NCBI RefSeq assembly: GCF_016907655.1
Contig: NZ_JAFBCL010000001.1
Span: 5,428,001-5,492,000, forward strand
Source of the DNA: Saccharothrix algeriensis
GTDB lineage: Bacteria > Actinomycetota > Actinomycetes > Mycobacteriales > Pseudonocardiaceae
Length of the DNA: 64,000 nucleotides
Direction of reading: 5' to 3'
In this document: positions 35,057 through 43,013 of the stretch, one piece after another
Numbering within the stretch: position 1 is the first letter of the stretch
How the letters are laid out: the number at the start of each line of letters is the position of its first letter
The notes under the pieces: model-generated
The model's database searches: none
What the model saw: only the letters and a program-made list of their open reading frames with translations
Told to the model about the DNA's origin: nothing
Translations under genes and position numbers: made by a program

Positions 35057-35782
35057 TCAGGGGAGGAAGTCCTCGATCAGCCGCGCCCACTCGGCCGGGG
35101 CCTCCAGCGCGGGGGCGTGGCCGCTGTCCAGCTCGGCCCAGCGCGCGCCCGGGATCGCGTCGGCCAGCGCGCGGGTCGACGCCGGGGAGATCAGGCGGTC
35201 GTGCTTGGGCCCGATCACCAGGGTCGGCACGGCCACGCGCGGCAGCTCGGCGGTCAGGTCGACCCGCTGCGCCAGCTCCACCTGGTCGTCCGCCCCCTCC
35301 GGCACGGTCAGCGCCACGAGGTCGCGCAGGTCCGCCCGCTGCTCGGCGGGCAGCGCCCGGTGGAAGGGCTCGCCGAGCACCACCGACAGCACGAACCCGG
35401 CCAGCCGCGCCCGGTCGCCGCCGCGGATCAGCCGCCGCCACTCGGCGATGCGGGCCGCGCTCTCCTCGTCGAGGCGCGCGAACCCCGCGGTCAGCACCAG
35501 GCCGGTGACCCGCTCGGGGTGCCGGAGGGCGGCCCGCACCGCGACCGCGCAGCCCATCGAGTACCCGAGGACCGCGAACCGGGGCGTGTCGCCGGCCGCC
35601 GCCACCAGCCGGTCGGCCAGGTCGTCCAGCCGCAGCGGCCCCGTCGCGCGCGGCACGCCGCCGGAACCGGGGAAGTCGACCGCGAACACCGGCCTGCGGG
35701 GGGAGAGCCGGGGCCGCAGCGGACCGAAGTTCGACTGGGCGGTGCCGCCCGCGCCGTGGGCGAGCAGGAGGGCAGTGTTCAC
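35057..35782 (-). CDS. Alpha/beta hydrolase, 241 aa
   Basis: Serine hydrolase: LLLAHGAGGTAQSNFG (oxyanion loop), FAVDFPGSGGVPRATG, FAVLGYSMGCAVAVRAAL (nucleophile Ser in GYSMG), a catalytic Asp near PTLVIGPKHDRLISPAST and His in AELDSGHAPALEAP. The pattern resembles menaquinone-pathway MenH-like and 3-oxoadipate enol-lactonase-like hydrolases. The GTG at 35782 (VNTALLLAH) begins at the first strand. Short tandem repeats flank the gene on both sides. Substrate unknown. Confidence 0.85.
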   Translation of the reverse strand: MNTALLLAHGAGGTAQSNFGPLRPRLSPRRPVFAVDFPGSGGVPRATGPLRLDDLADRLVAAAGDTPRFAVLGYSMGCAVAVRAALRHPERVTGLVLTAGFARLDEESAARIAEWRRLIRGGDRARLAGFVLSVVLGEPFHRALPAEQRADLRDLVALTVPEGADDQVELAQRVDLTAELPRVAVPTLVIGPKHDRLISPASTRALADAIPGARWAELDSGHAPALEAPAEWARLIEDFLP

Positions 35783-35823
35783 CCGATCGATTCTGCCGTG
35801 CGGGCGGGGGGTGGCGCGGTCCT

Positions 35824-35896
35824 GCGGTTCGGCGCCCCGCGGTCCGGCGCTCCGCGGTCCGGCGCCCCGCGGCCGGCGCTCGCGGTTCAGCGCCCG
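35824..35896. repeat. 15-bp tandem repeat, about five units
   Basis: gcggttcggcgcccc and close variants repeat at 15-bp spacing from 35824, with one 13-bp unit; the last unit runs into the end of the GNAT gene (stop 35887). Located between the GNAT stop and the hydrolase start. Confidence 0.75.
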
Positions 35897-36375
35897 ACCT
35901 CCCGGCGCAGGCACACCCGCCGCGCCGGGTCCAGCCCGCGCCGGGCCTCCGCCTCGACGATCGCCGCGAGCCCCGGCGTCAGCGCCGTGACCTCGCGGAA
36001 CCCGAGCCGCTCGTAGTACGGGGCGTTCCACGGGACGTCCCGGAACGTCGTCAGCGTCAGCCCGCGCAGGCCGCGCGCGGCGGCCCACCCCTCGACGTGG
36101 TCGAGCAGCCGCGCCCCGATGCCGCGGCGGGCGCGGTCGGGGTGGACGCTGACCTGCTCGACGTGCGCGTACTCGTCGACCGGCTCGGCGGCGACCCAGG
36201 CCACCGGCTCGGGGTCGGCGGCGACCCAGACGTGCAGGCGGCCCAGGACGTCGAGGGGCAGGGGGTCGTCGTCGGCGATCCAGGGCATCCCGACCTCGCG
36301 GAACGGCTCGCCGGAGGCGACCTCGACGGCTTGCAGGACCGGGAACTCCTCGGGGCGCGCCGGGCGGATCTCCAC
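35887..36375 (-). CDS. GNAT-family N-acetyltransferase
   Basis: Acetyltransferase of 162 residues. The N-terminal VEIRPARPEEFPVLQAVEV strand-helix is followed by VWVAADPEPVAWVAAEPV and the acetyl-CoA loop VEQVSVHPDRARRGIGARLLDHVEGWA (R-x-x-G-I-G). NAPYYERLGFREV completes motif B. GTG at 36375 is preferred because it begins at the conserved strand and lies 10 bases after the SRPBCC stop; a TTG at 36411 would overlap that gene. The final residues are encoded within a 15-bp tandem repeat. Substrate unknown. Confidence 0.88.
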   Translation of the reverse strand: MEIRPARPEEFPVLQAVEVASGEPFREVGMPWIADDDPLPLDVLGRLHVWVAADPEPVAWVAAEPVDEYAHVEQVSVHPDRARRGIGARLLDHVEGWAAARGLRGLTLTTFRDVPWNAPYYERLGFREVTALTPGLAAIVEAEARRGLDPARRVCLRREVGR

Positions 36376-36385
36376 CCCCGCATGA

Positions 36386-36751
36386 TCACCCCGCGGCGAA
36401 GGTCCGCTCAACCTGTTCGCCGAGCGCTTCGAGAAGCCGGGCCGCCAGCGTCTCGTCCGGGTGGTCCAGGCTCAGCTCGGCGACGCTCTGCCCGGCGCCC
36501 AGGGGGCTGACCTGCAGCGCGCCGGCGCAGGAGCGGTCGGCCAGGGCCGACCAGGACAGGACCAGCCGGTCGAGGTCGGCGGTGAGCCGGACCTGGGTCA
36601 GCCGCGCGTCCTGCCGGAGGATCAGGACGTCGTCGTTGATCCCGACGAGCTCCAGCGGTTCCGGCAGCCACTCGGCCAGCTTCTGCGGTTCGGCCGCGGT
36701 GGCGAACACCAGGTCGGGCAGGGCCGGGATGTCACGTCGCACCGTAATCAC
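36386..36751 (-). CDS. SRPBCC/START-like protein, 121 aa
   Basis: Small lipid-binding-type protein: MITVRRDIPALPDLVFATAAEPQ, KLAEWLPEPLEL and the C-terminal helix DETLAARLLEALGEQVERTF match the polyketide-cyclase/SRPBCC helix-grip fold. The cavity ligand is unknown. TAACCC at 36758-36763 (minus strand) sits six bases before the GTG, in keeping with a leaderless message. GNAT follows 10 bases downstream, so the two are likely cotranscribed. Confidence 0.75.
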   Translation of the reverse strand: MITVRRDIPALPDLVFATAAEPQKLAEWLPEPLELVGINDDVLILRQDARLTQVRLTADLDRLVLSWSALADRSCAGALQVSPLGAGQSVAELSLDHPDETLAARLLEALGEQVERTFAAG

Positions 36752-36876
36752 CCGATCGGGTTACCCGGTCGGGCCGGGGCCCATGCCTGCGACCAGCGGT
36801 TCCGGCCGATCCGCCGCTCCCGCCACCCGTCCACCACCCGGTCGGGGCGGCCCGCCCACCGGCCCGAACCGGGCGC

Positions 36877-37254
36877 TCACCTCGCCCTGGTCGGCGGGGT
36901 CCGCTGGTCCGGGATCGGGCGCCCCGACGCGGCCGCCGCCACGTCCGGGAAGTGCGGGAACAGCCGGGACAGGTCGGTCCGCTCGAACACCCGCCGCACG
37001 TGCGGCGGCACGGCGGCCAGCCGCAGCCACCCGCCCGCGCGCTGCGCCCGCGCCCTGGTCCGCACCAGGGCGCTCATCGCCTGCGCGCCGCAGAACGCCA
37101 CCCCGGACATGTCGAGCACGACCCGGTCGCGCCCCTCGGTGATCAGCCGGTCCAGCTTGTCCAGCACCCGGCGGGCGCCTGCCAGGTCCAGCTCCCCGGT
37201 CGCCACCACCACCGCGCACCCCGTCCGGTGGGCCTCGACCGACAACGCCAGCAT
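36877..37254 (-). CDS. STAS-domain anti-sigma factor antagonist
   Basis: Protein of 125 residues with a STAS fold: VVVATGELDLAGARRVLDKLDRL, VVLDMSGVAFCGAQAMSALVRTRARA and the Arg-rich WLRLAAVPPHVRRVFERTDLSRLF. In classical antagonists the phosphorylatable Ser lies in a D-x-S-G-x-x-F motif; here that loop is DMSGVAFCGAQAM, so the switch residue (usually Ser after the second Gly) is replaced by Cys-Gly. It may therefore bind its partner constitutively. ATG at 37254, 11 bases after the Ppx gene stop, suggests one operon. Confidence 0.82.
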   Translation of the reverse strand: MLALSVEAHRTGCAVVVATGELDLAGARRVLDKLDRLITEGRDRVVLDMSGVAFCGAQAMSALVRTRARAQRAGGWLRLAAVPPHVRRVFERTDLSRLFPHFPDVAAAASGRPIPDQRTPPTRAR

Positions 37255-37265
37255 CCCTGGTCCTC

Positions 37266-38171
37266 TCACGCCGCCCGGCAGATCTCGTCGTCGTCCGCCC
37301 CGATCAGGCTGAGCAGCAGGCCCTCCCTGGTCGACCACGGGCAGATGGCCACCTCGTCGTGCCCGGCGGCGGTCATCAGCGCCTCGGCGACCCGGGCGCC
37401 GGCCAGGCACTGCCCGGCCCGGTGGCGGGAGATGCCGGGCAGGCGGGCCCGCTTGCCCGGCGGCATCGCGGCCAGGCGCGGGATCCAGTGCCGCAGGTCG
37501 CGCAGGCGCAGGGTCCTGGGCACGTGCGGCCCGTCGCGCTGCGGGCGCGCGCCGGACAGCCGGGCCAGCTGCTCGAACACCTTGGAGCAGGCCACGGCGT
37601 GGTGGTCGCGCACGTCGCCGAGCACCGCCCGCGCGTCGGCCCGGACCACCGCCGGGTCGACGGGGCTCCTGGACAGCGTGCGCGCGCCGTAGGGGAAGGA
37701 GGCGACCACGGACGGCTCGCCCTCGTGCCCGGCGGCCACCTCGACCGTGCCGCCGCCGATGTCGAGCACGACCATCGGCCCGACCCGCGCCCCGAACCAC
37801 CGGCGGGCCGCCGAGTAGCTCAGGCGCGCCTCCTCGGCACCGCCCAGCACGGTGAACCGGAGGCCCGTGCGCCTCCTGACCTCGGCGAACACCTCGGCGG
37901 CGTTGGGCGCGTCGCGCAGCACGGACGTGGCCCACGGGACCAGCAGGCGCACGCCGGCGCGGCGTGCGGCCCGCTCGGCCTCGCCGACGGCCGCGACGAC
38001 GGCCTCGACGCCGGGCCGCAGCACCCGCGCGTCGCCGTCCAGCGCCCGGTCGAGGCGCAGCCGGGTCTTGTGGGTCAGCACCGGGCGGGAGAGGGATCCG
38101 TCGACCACGACGAGGTGCGCGCTGAAGCAGCCGACGTCGAGAACGCCGACCCGACCTGGACCTCCGGACAT
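37266..38171 (-). CDS. Ppx/GppA-type phosphatase
   Basis: Exopolyphosphatase/guanosine-pentaphosphatase-like protein of 301 residues with actin-like ATPase fold: VGVLDVGCFSAHLVVVDG (phosphate 1, normally DxGS/T; here Cys replaces Ser), VLGGAEEARLSYSAARRWFG with the conserved Glu, and MVVLDIGGGTVEVA (phosphate 2). The C-terminus (ALMTAAGHDEVAICPWSTREGLLLSL) is typical. The Cys at the first loop may reduce or alter activity. ATG at 38171 is preferred; an ATG at 38225 would add 18 unconserved residues. It precedes a STAS gene in the same operon. Possible role in stringent or polyphosphate signalling (family knowledge). Confidence 0.85.
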   Translation of the reverse strand: MSGGPGRVGVLDVGCFSAHLVVVDGSLSRPVLTHKTRLRLDRALDGDARVLRPGVEAVVAAVGEAERAARRAGVRLLVPWATSVLRDAPNAAEVFAEVRRRTGLRFTVLGGAEEARLSYSAARRWFGARVGPMVVLDIGGGTVEVAAGHEGEPSVVASFPYGARTLSRSPVDPAVVRADARAVLGDVRDHHAVACSKVFEQLARLSGARPQRDGPHVPRTLRLRDLRHWIPRLAAMPPGKRARLPGISRHRAGQCLAGARVAEALMTAAGHDEVAICPWSTREGLLLSLIGADDDEICRAA

Positions 38172-38249
38172 CCGTAACCACCAACCGCCACTGAACGAGG
38201 AACCGAGGGGTGCCCACAGCGACATGGAGTGAAACCTCGGTTAGTTTGA

Positions 38250-38280
38250 GTAGCCCTACGTAGTACTACCCGGATTGTTC
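38250..38280 (+). promoter_or_regulatory. Promoter motif shared with the trypsin-like protease
   Basis: GTAGCCCTACG (38250-38260), twelve bases, then GATTGTTC (38273-38280), 91 bases before the first subtilisin gene. The same blocks at the same spacing occur at 54094-54124, 80 bases before another secreted protease. A perfect 10-bp palindrome GTAGTACTAC (38260-38269) lies within the spacer here only. Confidence 0.5.
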
Positions 38281-38370
38281 GAGGTACCGCGTCGCCCGAA
38301 GGTGGGTTCCACGTGGCCGCCGATCTTCACCACCCCCTGCAGGGCGGCCGAGCGGAACGGAGAACCCCCG

Positions 38371-39942
38371 ATGCGACATGATCGCTCGACCCGGCGACGG
38401 GTCGCGACCGCCTGCCTGGCGACGTCGGCCCTGATGCTGACCGGCGTCGGCTACGGGTACGCGGCGGCCCCGGAGGACGTGGCCGGCATTCGCGGCGCGA
38501 ACGAGCCGGGCACCGTCAAGGACGCCTACATCGTCGTCCTGAAGGACAGCGCGGTCGACGCGCAGCGCACCCCGGACAAGGCGAGCGAGCTGGCCCGCCG
38601 GTACGGCGGTCGGCTCAAGCTCACCTACACCACCGCGCTGCGGGGCTTCTCGGTCTCGCTCAGCGAGGCCCAGGCCCGCAAGCTGGCCGCCGACCCGGCG
38701 GTGGACTACGTGGAGCAGGACGGCATCGCCCGCGCCACCGGGACCCAGGACAACCCCACCTGGGGCCTGGACCGGGTGGACCAGAAGAACCTGCCGCTGG
38801 ACAGGAAGTACACCTACGCCAACACCGCGCCCAACGTCACGGCCTACGTCATCGACACCGGCATCCACAAGGCGCACGGCGACTTCGGCGGCCGGGCCTC
38901 CGACGGGTACGACTTCATCGACAACGACTCGGTGGCGCAGGACTGCAACGGCCACGGCACGCACGTCGCCGGCACCATCGGCAGCAACACCTACGGCGTG
39001 GCCAAGGGCGTCAAGCTGGTCGGCGTCCGGGTGCTCAACTGCCAGGGCTCGGGCGAGTGGTCGCAGGTCATCGGCGGCATCGACTGGGTGGCCAAGAACG
39101 CCGTCAAGCCGGCCGTGGCGAACATGAGCCTCGGCGGCGGCGCGGACTCCTCGGTGGACAACGCGGTCAAGCGCGCGATCGCGTCCGGGGTCACCTTCGC
39201 CGTGGCCTCGGGCAACGACAACCGGGACGCCTGCGGCACCTCGCCCGCCCGCACCCCCGAGGCGATCACCGTCAACGCGACCGACAGCTCGGACAACCGG
39301 TCGACGTTCTCGAACTACGGCTCCTGCACGGACATCTTCGCGCCGGGCACGAGCATCACCTCGACGTGGCACAACGGCGGCACCAACTCCATCAGCGGCA
39401 CGTCCATGGCGACGCCGCACGTGGCGGGCGCCGCCGCGCTGTACCTGTCGGACAAGACCACGGCCACGCCCGCCGAGGTCGCCAAGGCCCTGACCGACAA
39501 CGCCACCGCCGGCGTGGTCAAGAACGCCGGCGCGAACTCGCCGAACAGGCTGCTCTACACGGGCTTCATCGGTGGTGGTGGTCCGGAGCCGTGCGCGGGT
39601 GGGTCGAACGCCGATGACGTGGCGATCCCGGACGCGGGTTCGGCGGTGACGAGCAGCGTGTCGGTCAGTGGCTGCGAGGGTGCCGGTTCCGCGAAGACCT
39701 CGGTGAAGGTGGACATCAACCACAGCTACACGGGTGATCTGGCGATCGACCTGGTTGGTCCGAGTGGTGCGTCGTTCGTGTTGCGCAAGGCCGGTGGTGT
39801 GGGTTCTGCGGGGGGTGTGCACGAGACGTTCACCGTGGACACGTCGTCGGAGAAGAGCCGCAACGGCACGTGGAAGTTGCGGGTGACGGACGTGTACTCC
39901 TACGACACGGGCAACATCGACGGCTGGTCGCTCTCCTTCTGA
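38371..39942 (+). CDS. Secreted subtilisin-like protease with P domain, copy 1
   Basis: S8A (proteinase K/kexin-like) protease of 523 residues. Signal peptide about residues 1-32, then an Inhibitor_I9 prodomain (AYIVVLKDSAVDAQRTP through AADPAVDYVEQD). The catalytic domain has AYVIDTGIH (Asp), NGHGTHVAGTIG (His), VASGND (oxyanion Asn region) and SGTSMATPHVAGA (Ser). After a Gly-rich linker a C-terminal P_proprotein domain (residues about 405-523) follows. The P-domain DNA is almost identical to that of the next gene and uses more T-ending codons than the rest. A shared promoter motif lies upstream. Probably cotranscribed or coregulated with its paralogue. Confidence 0.94.
   Translation: MRHDRSTRRRVATACLATSALMLTGVGYGYAAAPEDVAGIRGANEPGTVKDAYIVVLKDSAVDAQRTPDKASELARRYGGRLKLTYTTALRGFSVSLSEAQARKLAADPAVDYVEQDGIARATGTQDNPTWGLDRVDQKNLPLDRKYTYANTAPNVTAYVIDTGIHKAHGDFGGRASDGYDFIDNDSVAQDCNGHGTHVAGTIGSNTYGVAKGVKLVGVRVLNCQGSGEWSQVIGGIDWVAKNAVKPAVANMSLGGGADSSVDNAVKRAIASGVTFAVASGNDNRDACGTSPARTPEAITVNATDSSDNRSTFSNYGSCTDIFAPGTSITSTWHNGGTNSISGTSMATPHVAGAAALYLSDKTTATPAEVAKALTDNATAGVVKNAGANSPNRLLYTGFIGGGGPEPCAGGSNADDVAIPDAGSAVTSSVSVSGCEGAGSAKTSVKVDINHSYTGDLAIDLVGPSGASFVLRKAGGVGSAGGVHETFTVDTSSEKSRNGTWKLRVTDVYSYDTGNIDGWSLSF
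39571..39942 (+). repeat. P-domain cassette, copy 1 (372 bp)
   Basis: Aligns without gaps to 41265-41636. Long identical tracts are interrupted by a roughly 75-base patch (near 39660-39715) with many silent and a few replacement differences. Codon choice within the conserved tracts (ggt, gtg, agt) departs from the neighbouring catalytic domain. Confidence 0.85.
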
Positions 39943-40061
39943 GCACGATCGCCGGCTCTCCGGTTCTTCCCTGACCACAAGGACTTCCCTTCCGATCGGA
40001 CGACCCGCGGCTGCCGCGCCGCGGGTCGCGCCGGCCCCTGCGCTCGTGGAGGAGAACGAAC

Positions 40062-41636
40062 ATGGGAACACCACTCAGGGCCACCGCGGTGATGGCCGCG
40101 CTGGCCACCGCCCTGGCCGTCGCGCCACCCGCGTCCGCCCAGGGCGAAGCGGACTTCGTCAAGGCCCGCCACCCGTTCGCGGGCAGCTTCCTGGTCTCGC
40201 TCAAGGACACCCCCCGGCACCAGGCCCAGGACCAGGCCCAGATCCAGGCCCAGATCCAGGCCGCGTCGGAAACCCTCGTCTCCCGGTACGGCGGGCGCCT
40301 CAAGACGGTGTTCTCCGCCGCCATGGAGGGTTTCCTGGTCCGCGGCCTGTCCGACGCCCAGGCCCGCAGGCTCGCCGCCGACCCGGCCGTCGAGCGGGTC
40401 TACCAGGACGGCACGGCCCAGGCCGCCGAAACCCAGGACAACCCGACCTGGGGGCTGGACCGGGTGGACCAGAAGAACCTGCCGCTGGACAGGAAGTACA
40501 CCTACAACACCACCGCGTCGAACGTCACCACGTACGTGCTCGACTCGGGGATCCGCACCACCCACACCGAGTTCGAGGGCCGCGCGAGCCACGGCTACGA
40601 CTTCGTGGACGAGGACCCCGAGGCGCAGGACTGCAACGGCCACGGGACCCACGTGGCCGGCACGATCGGCGGCCGGACGTGGGGCGTGGCCAAGAAGACC
40701 AAGCTGGTCGCGGTGCGCATCCTGGGCTGCGGCGGCAGCGCGCCCGACTCGGACGGCGTCGAGGGCATCGAGTGGATCGCCAAGAACGCGGCGAAACCCG
40801 CCGTCGTCAACGGCAGCTTCACCTTCGACACCCCCGGCATCGGCGACGAGGCGATCTCCCGCCTGGCGGCGGCCGGCGTGACGTTCGTGGTGGCGGCGGG
40901 CAACAACTCGGCCGACGCCTGCAACACGGGCCCGGCGCGCAACACGAACGTGATCGCCGTCGGCGCGACCGACAACAACGACAACCGGGCCTCGTTCTCG
41001 AACTACGGCACGTGCGTCGACATCTTCGCGCCGGGCAACAACATCACCTCCGCCAGTCACTCCGGCGACACCGGCAGCACCAACATGAGCGGCACGTCGA
41101 TGGCCTCGCCGCACGTGGCCGGCGGCGCGGCGCTCCACCTCGCGGGCAACGCGTCGGCGACCCCGGCGCAGGTCCTGAAAGCCCTGACCGACAACGCCAC
41201 CAGCGGCGCGGTCAAGAACCCCGGCTCCGGTTCGCCGAACAAGCTGCTCTACACGACGAACTTCGGTGGTGGTGGTCCGGAGCCGTGCGCGGGTGGGTCG
41301 AACGCCGATGACGTGGCGATCCCGGACGCGGGTTCGGCGGTGACGAGCAGCGTGTCGGTGAGCGGCTGCGAGGGCGCCGGCACCGCGAAAACCTCCATCA
41401 AGGTCGACATCAACCACAGCTACACGGGTGATCTGGCGATCGACCTGGTTGGTCCGAGTGGTGCGTCGTTCGTGTTGCGCAAGGCCGGTGGTGTGGGTTC
41501 GGCGGGGGGTGTGCACGAGACGTTCACCGTGGACACGTCGTCGGAGAAGAGCCGCAACGGCACGTGGAAGTTGCGGGTGACGGACGTGTACTCCTACGAC
41601 ACGGGCAACATCGACAACTGGTCGCTCTCCTTCTGA
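40062..41636 (+). CDS. Secreted subtilisin-like protease with P domain, copy 2
   Basis: Paralogue of the preceding gene, 524 residues: signal peptide ending near PASAQG, an I9 prodomain containing a short Gln repeat (QDQAQIQAQIQA), catalytic Asp in TYVLDSGIRTTH, His in NGHGTHVAGTIGG, Ser in SGTSMASPHVAGG, and a P_proprotein domain that is nearly identical in DNA to copy 1. The catalytic domains differ far more than the P domains. It begins 119 bases after copy 1, with gagg upstream of the ATG. A hairpin at 41687-41728 ends the pair. A role in nutrient release or proprotein processing is possible; no substrate is shown. Confidence 0.94.
   Translation: MGTPLRATAVMAALATALAVAPPASAQGEADFVKARHPFAGSFLVSLKDTPRHQAQDQAQIQAQIQAASETLVSRYGGRLKTVFSAAMEGFLVRGLSDAQARRLAADPAVERVYQDGTAQAAETQDNPTWGLDRVDQKNLPLDRKYTYNTTASNVTTYVLDSGIRTTHTEFEGRASHGYDFVDEDPEAQDCNGHGTHVAGTIGGRTWGVAKKTKLVAVRILGCGGSAPDSDGVEGIEWIAKNAAKPAVVNGSFTFDTPGIGDEAISRLAAAGVTFVVAAGNNSADACNTGPARNTNVIAVGATDNNDNRASFSNYGTCVDIFAPGNNITSASHSGDTGSTNMSGTSMASPHVAGGAALHLAGNASATPAQVLKALTDNATSGAVKNPGSGSPNKLLYTTNFGGGGPEPCAGGSNADDVAIPDAGSAVTSSVSVSGCEGAGTAKTSIKVDINHSYTGDLAIDLVGPSGASFVLRKAGGVGSAGGVHETFTVDTSSEKSRNGTWKLRVTDVYSYDTGNIDNWSLSF
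41265..41636 (+). repeat. P-domain cassette, copy 2 (372 bp)
   Basis: Second copy of the cassette at 39571-39942; identical length and reading frame, ending at the same TGA. The final divergence is gg versus aa just before the last conserved CTGGTCGCTCTC segment. Confidence 0.85.
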
Positions 41637-41686
41637 GACCAACCCGGCGGGTGCGGGTGGTGCGGGGCGGTCACGCCCCGCGCCCA

Positions 41687-41728
41687 CGAGGGTGGCTGTG
41701 GTCCGAACACGGACCGCAGCCACCCTCG
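41687..41728 (+). terminator. 19-bp stem with one G-T mismatch
   Basis: Arms 41687-41705 and 41710-41728 around a 4-base loop, about 50 bases after the second subtilisin stop. Separates the protease pair from the following operon. Confidence 0.8.
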
Positions 41729-41900
41729 CGGTTCCGGTTCGCCCACATCGGAGGGTGCGGTGACGGCCGGTCGCGTTGGCGGGCCTGGGTTTTCACCCAC
41801 ACGGGTGGATTGGGTACCGATGGACTCTTCTGTCCGTTCGGGTGACGTCCGGTGTGCTCCACTCGAAGCACGCACTACGACACAACCCTGGAGGCACAAG

Positions 41901-42080
41901 ATGTCCGTACGCACACCGATCCGCCCGGTCGTCACCCCGGAGGACGTGGCCGAGCTGGTGACGGCGGCGGTCGAGCCGGAGACCGAGATCGCCGACCCGC
42001 CGCTGTACGCGAAGCCCGCGAGCCTCCTCATCCTCCTGCTCCTGTCCCCCTCGACGCCGAAGGAGCCGTCGAAGCGGTGA
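41901..42080 (+). CDS. Small peptide, possible RiPP-type precursor (59 aa)
   Basis: Unrecognised 59-residue peptide. The first part is leader-like: MSVRTPIRPVVTPEDVAELV, an acidic amphipathic helix (TAAVEPETEIADPP), then LYAKPASLLILLLL and a Ser/Thr/Lys/Pro tail SPSTPKEPSKR. The hydrophobic run is too short for a membrane span, and there is no Cys. GGAGG lies six bases before the ATG. The stop overlaps the next start as GTGA, so translation is coupled to the 255-aa gene. A short peptide at the head of a tight operon of unknown proteins suggests a precursor; no modification enzyme of a known RiPP class is seen. Confidence 0.65.
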   Translation: MSVRTPIRPVVTPEDVAELVTAAVEPETEIADPPLYAKPASLLILLLLSPSTPKEPSKR

Positions 42081-42844
42081 CCTCCGGAGGCGCGGTCGGC
42101 CGCCGGTCCTACGCGGGCACGGCGGCCGAACTCGCCGGCCACGTCCTCGGCGCGCTGGCGGAGGGGGGTCCCGTGCGGATCTCCGCCTTCTTCGACTCGT
42201 GCGCCGACGTCGTGGCCGGCCTCGGCGCGGTGCGGCTGGTGGGCGCCGACGTGTTCGCCTCCCACGTGCTGCCCGGTCACCCGCTGGAGGCGCGGGACGC
42301 GGGCGTGGTCGCGGACGCCTTCGGCGCGTTCCCGCCGGTCTACCAGCCGGTGACCCAGGAGCAGCGGGTGATGGCGTGGCGCGACTGGGCCATGGTCCGG
42401 CTGCTGACCCGGCTGACGGGGGAGCGCTCGGCCACCCCCACCCCGGTCGAGCTGTGGCAGGACTGGGGCGTGACGCGGCCGGTCCCCGCGCGGGTGGCCC
42501 GCACGCCCGGCGAACCGGCCGACGTCCTCGGCCCGCCCGGGGACTGGCGGCGCTGGTCCGTCGTCGTCGCCCAGCTGTCCGCGCTGGCGCTGCCCGGCGT
42601 GGGCGGCCCGGTGGTGGAGGCGGTGGCCCGCGAACCGCTGGCGCTGGGCCGGGGCGTGACGCGAGCGGTGCTGCGCCGCGACCACGCCACCGCAGCCCGC
42701 CTGGCGCGCTGGGTCGCGCTGGTCGGCGACCGGGTCCCGGTGGACCCGGTCCCGCTGCTGGAGCACCTGAGGCTGCACGCCGGCGCCGACGCCCGGCTGC
42801 TGCTCGACCTGGCCGTGGCGCGCCACCTGGTGGAGCGCCGGTGA
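42077..42844 (+). CDS. Unknown protein, 255 aa, coupled to the peptide gene
   Basis: Not recognised. An Ala/Leu/Val-rich cytosolic protein with segments such as GTAAELAGHVLGALAEGGPVR, FFDSCADVVAGLGAVRLVGADV, QRVMAWRDWAMVRLLTRLTG and a helical C-terminus (LLEHLRLHAGADARLLLDL). No signal peptide, membrane span or cofactor motif is visible. The GTG overlaps the stop of the 59-aa peptide. After its own stop there are 169 bases to the DUF6895-like gene. Its place between peptide and DUF6895 suggests a dedicated partner, for instance a peptide-binding or maturation protein (inference). Confidence 0.7.
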   Translation: MTSGGAVGRRSYAGTAAELAGHVLGALAEGGPVRISAFFDSCADVVAGLGAVRLVGADVFASHVLPGHPLEARDAGVVADAFGAFPPVYQPVTQEQRVMAWRDWAMVRLLTRLTGERSATPTPVELWQDWGVTRPVPARVARTPGEPADVLGPPGDWRRWSVVVAQLSALALPGVGGPVVEAVAREPLALGRGVTRAVLRRDHATAARLARWVALVGDRVPVDPVPLLEHLRLHAGADARLLLDLAVARHLVERR

Positions 42845-43013
42845 CGGCCGGCCGCCGCCGGACCCGGGCGGAGCCCCCGCTCGCGGCCGGCCCGCCGCGA
42901 CCGCGCAGTCCCCGGACGCGGGCGAGGCCCCCGTCCCCGCTCGCGGCCGGCCCGGCGCGGCGCCACCACCCCCCGACGAGGACGAAGTCCCCCGACGCGA
43001 AGGAAGTCGCCTG

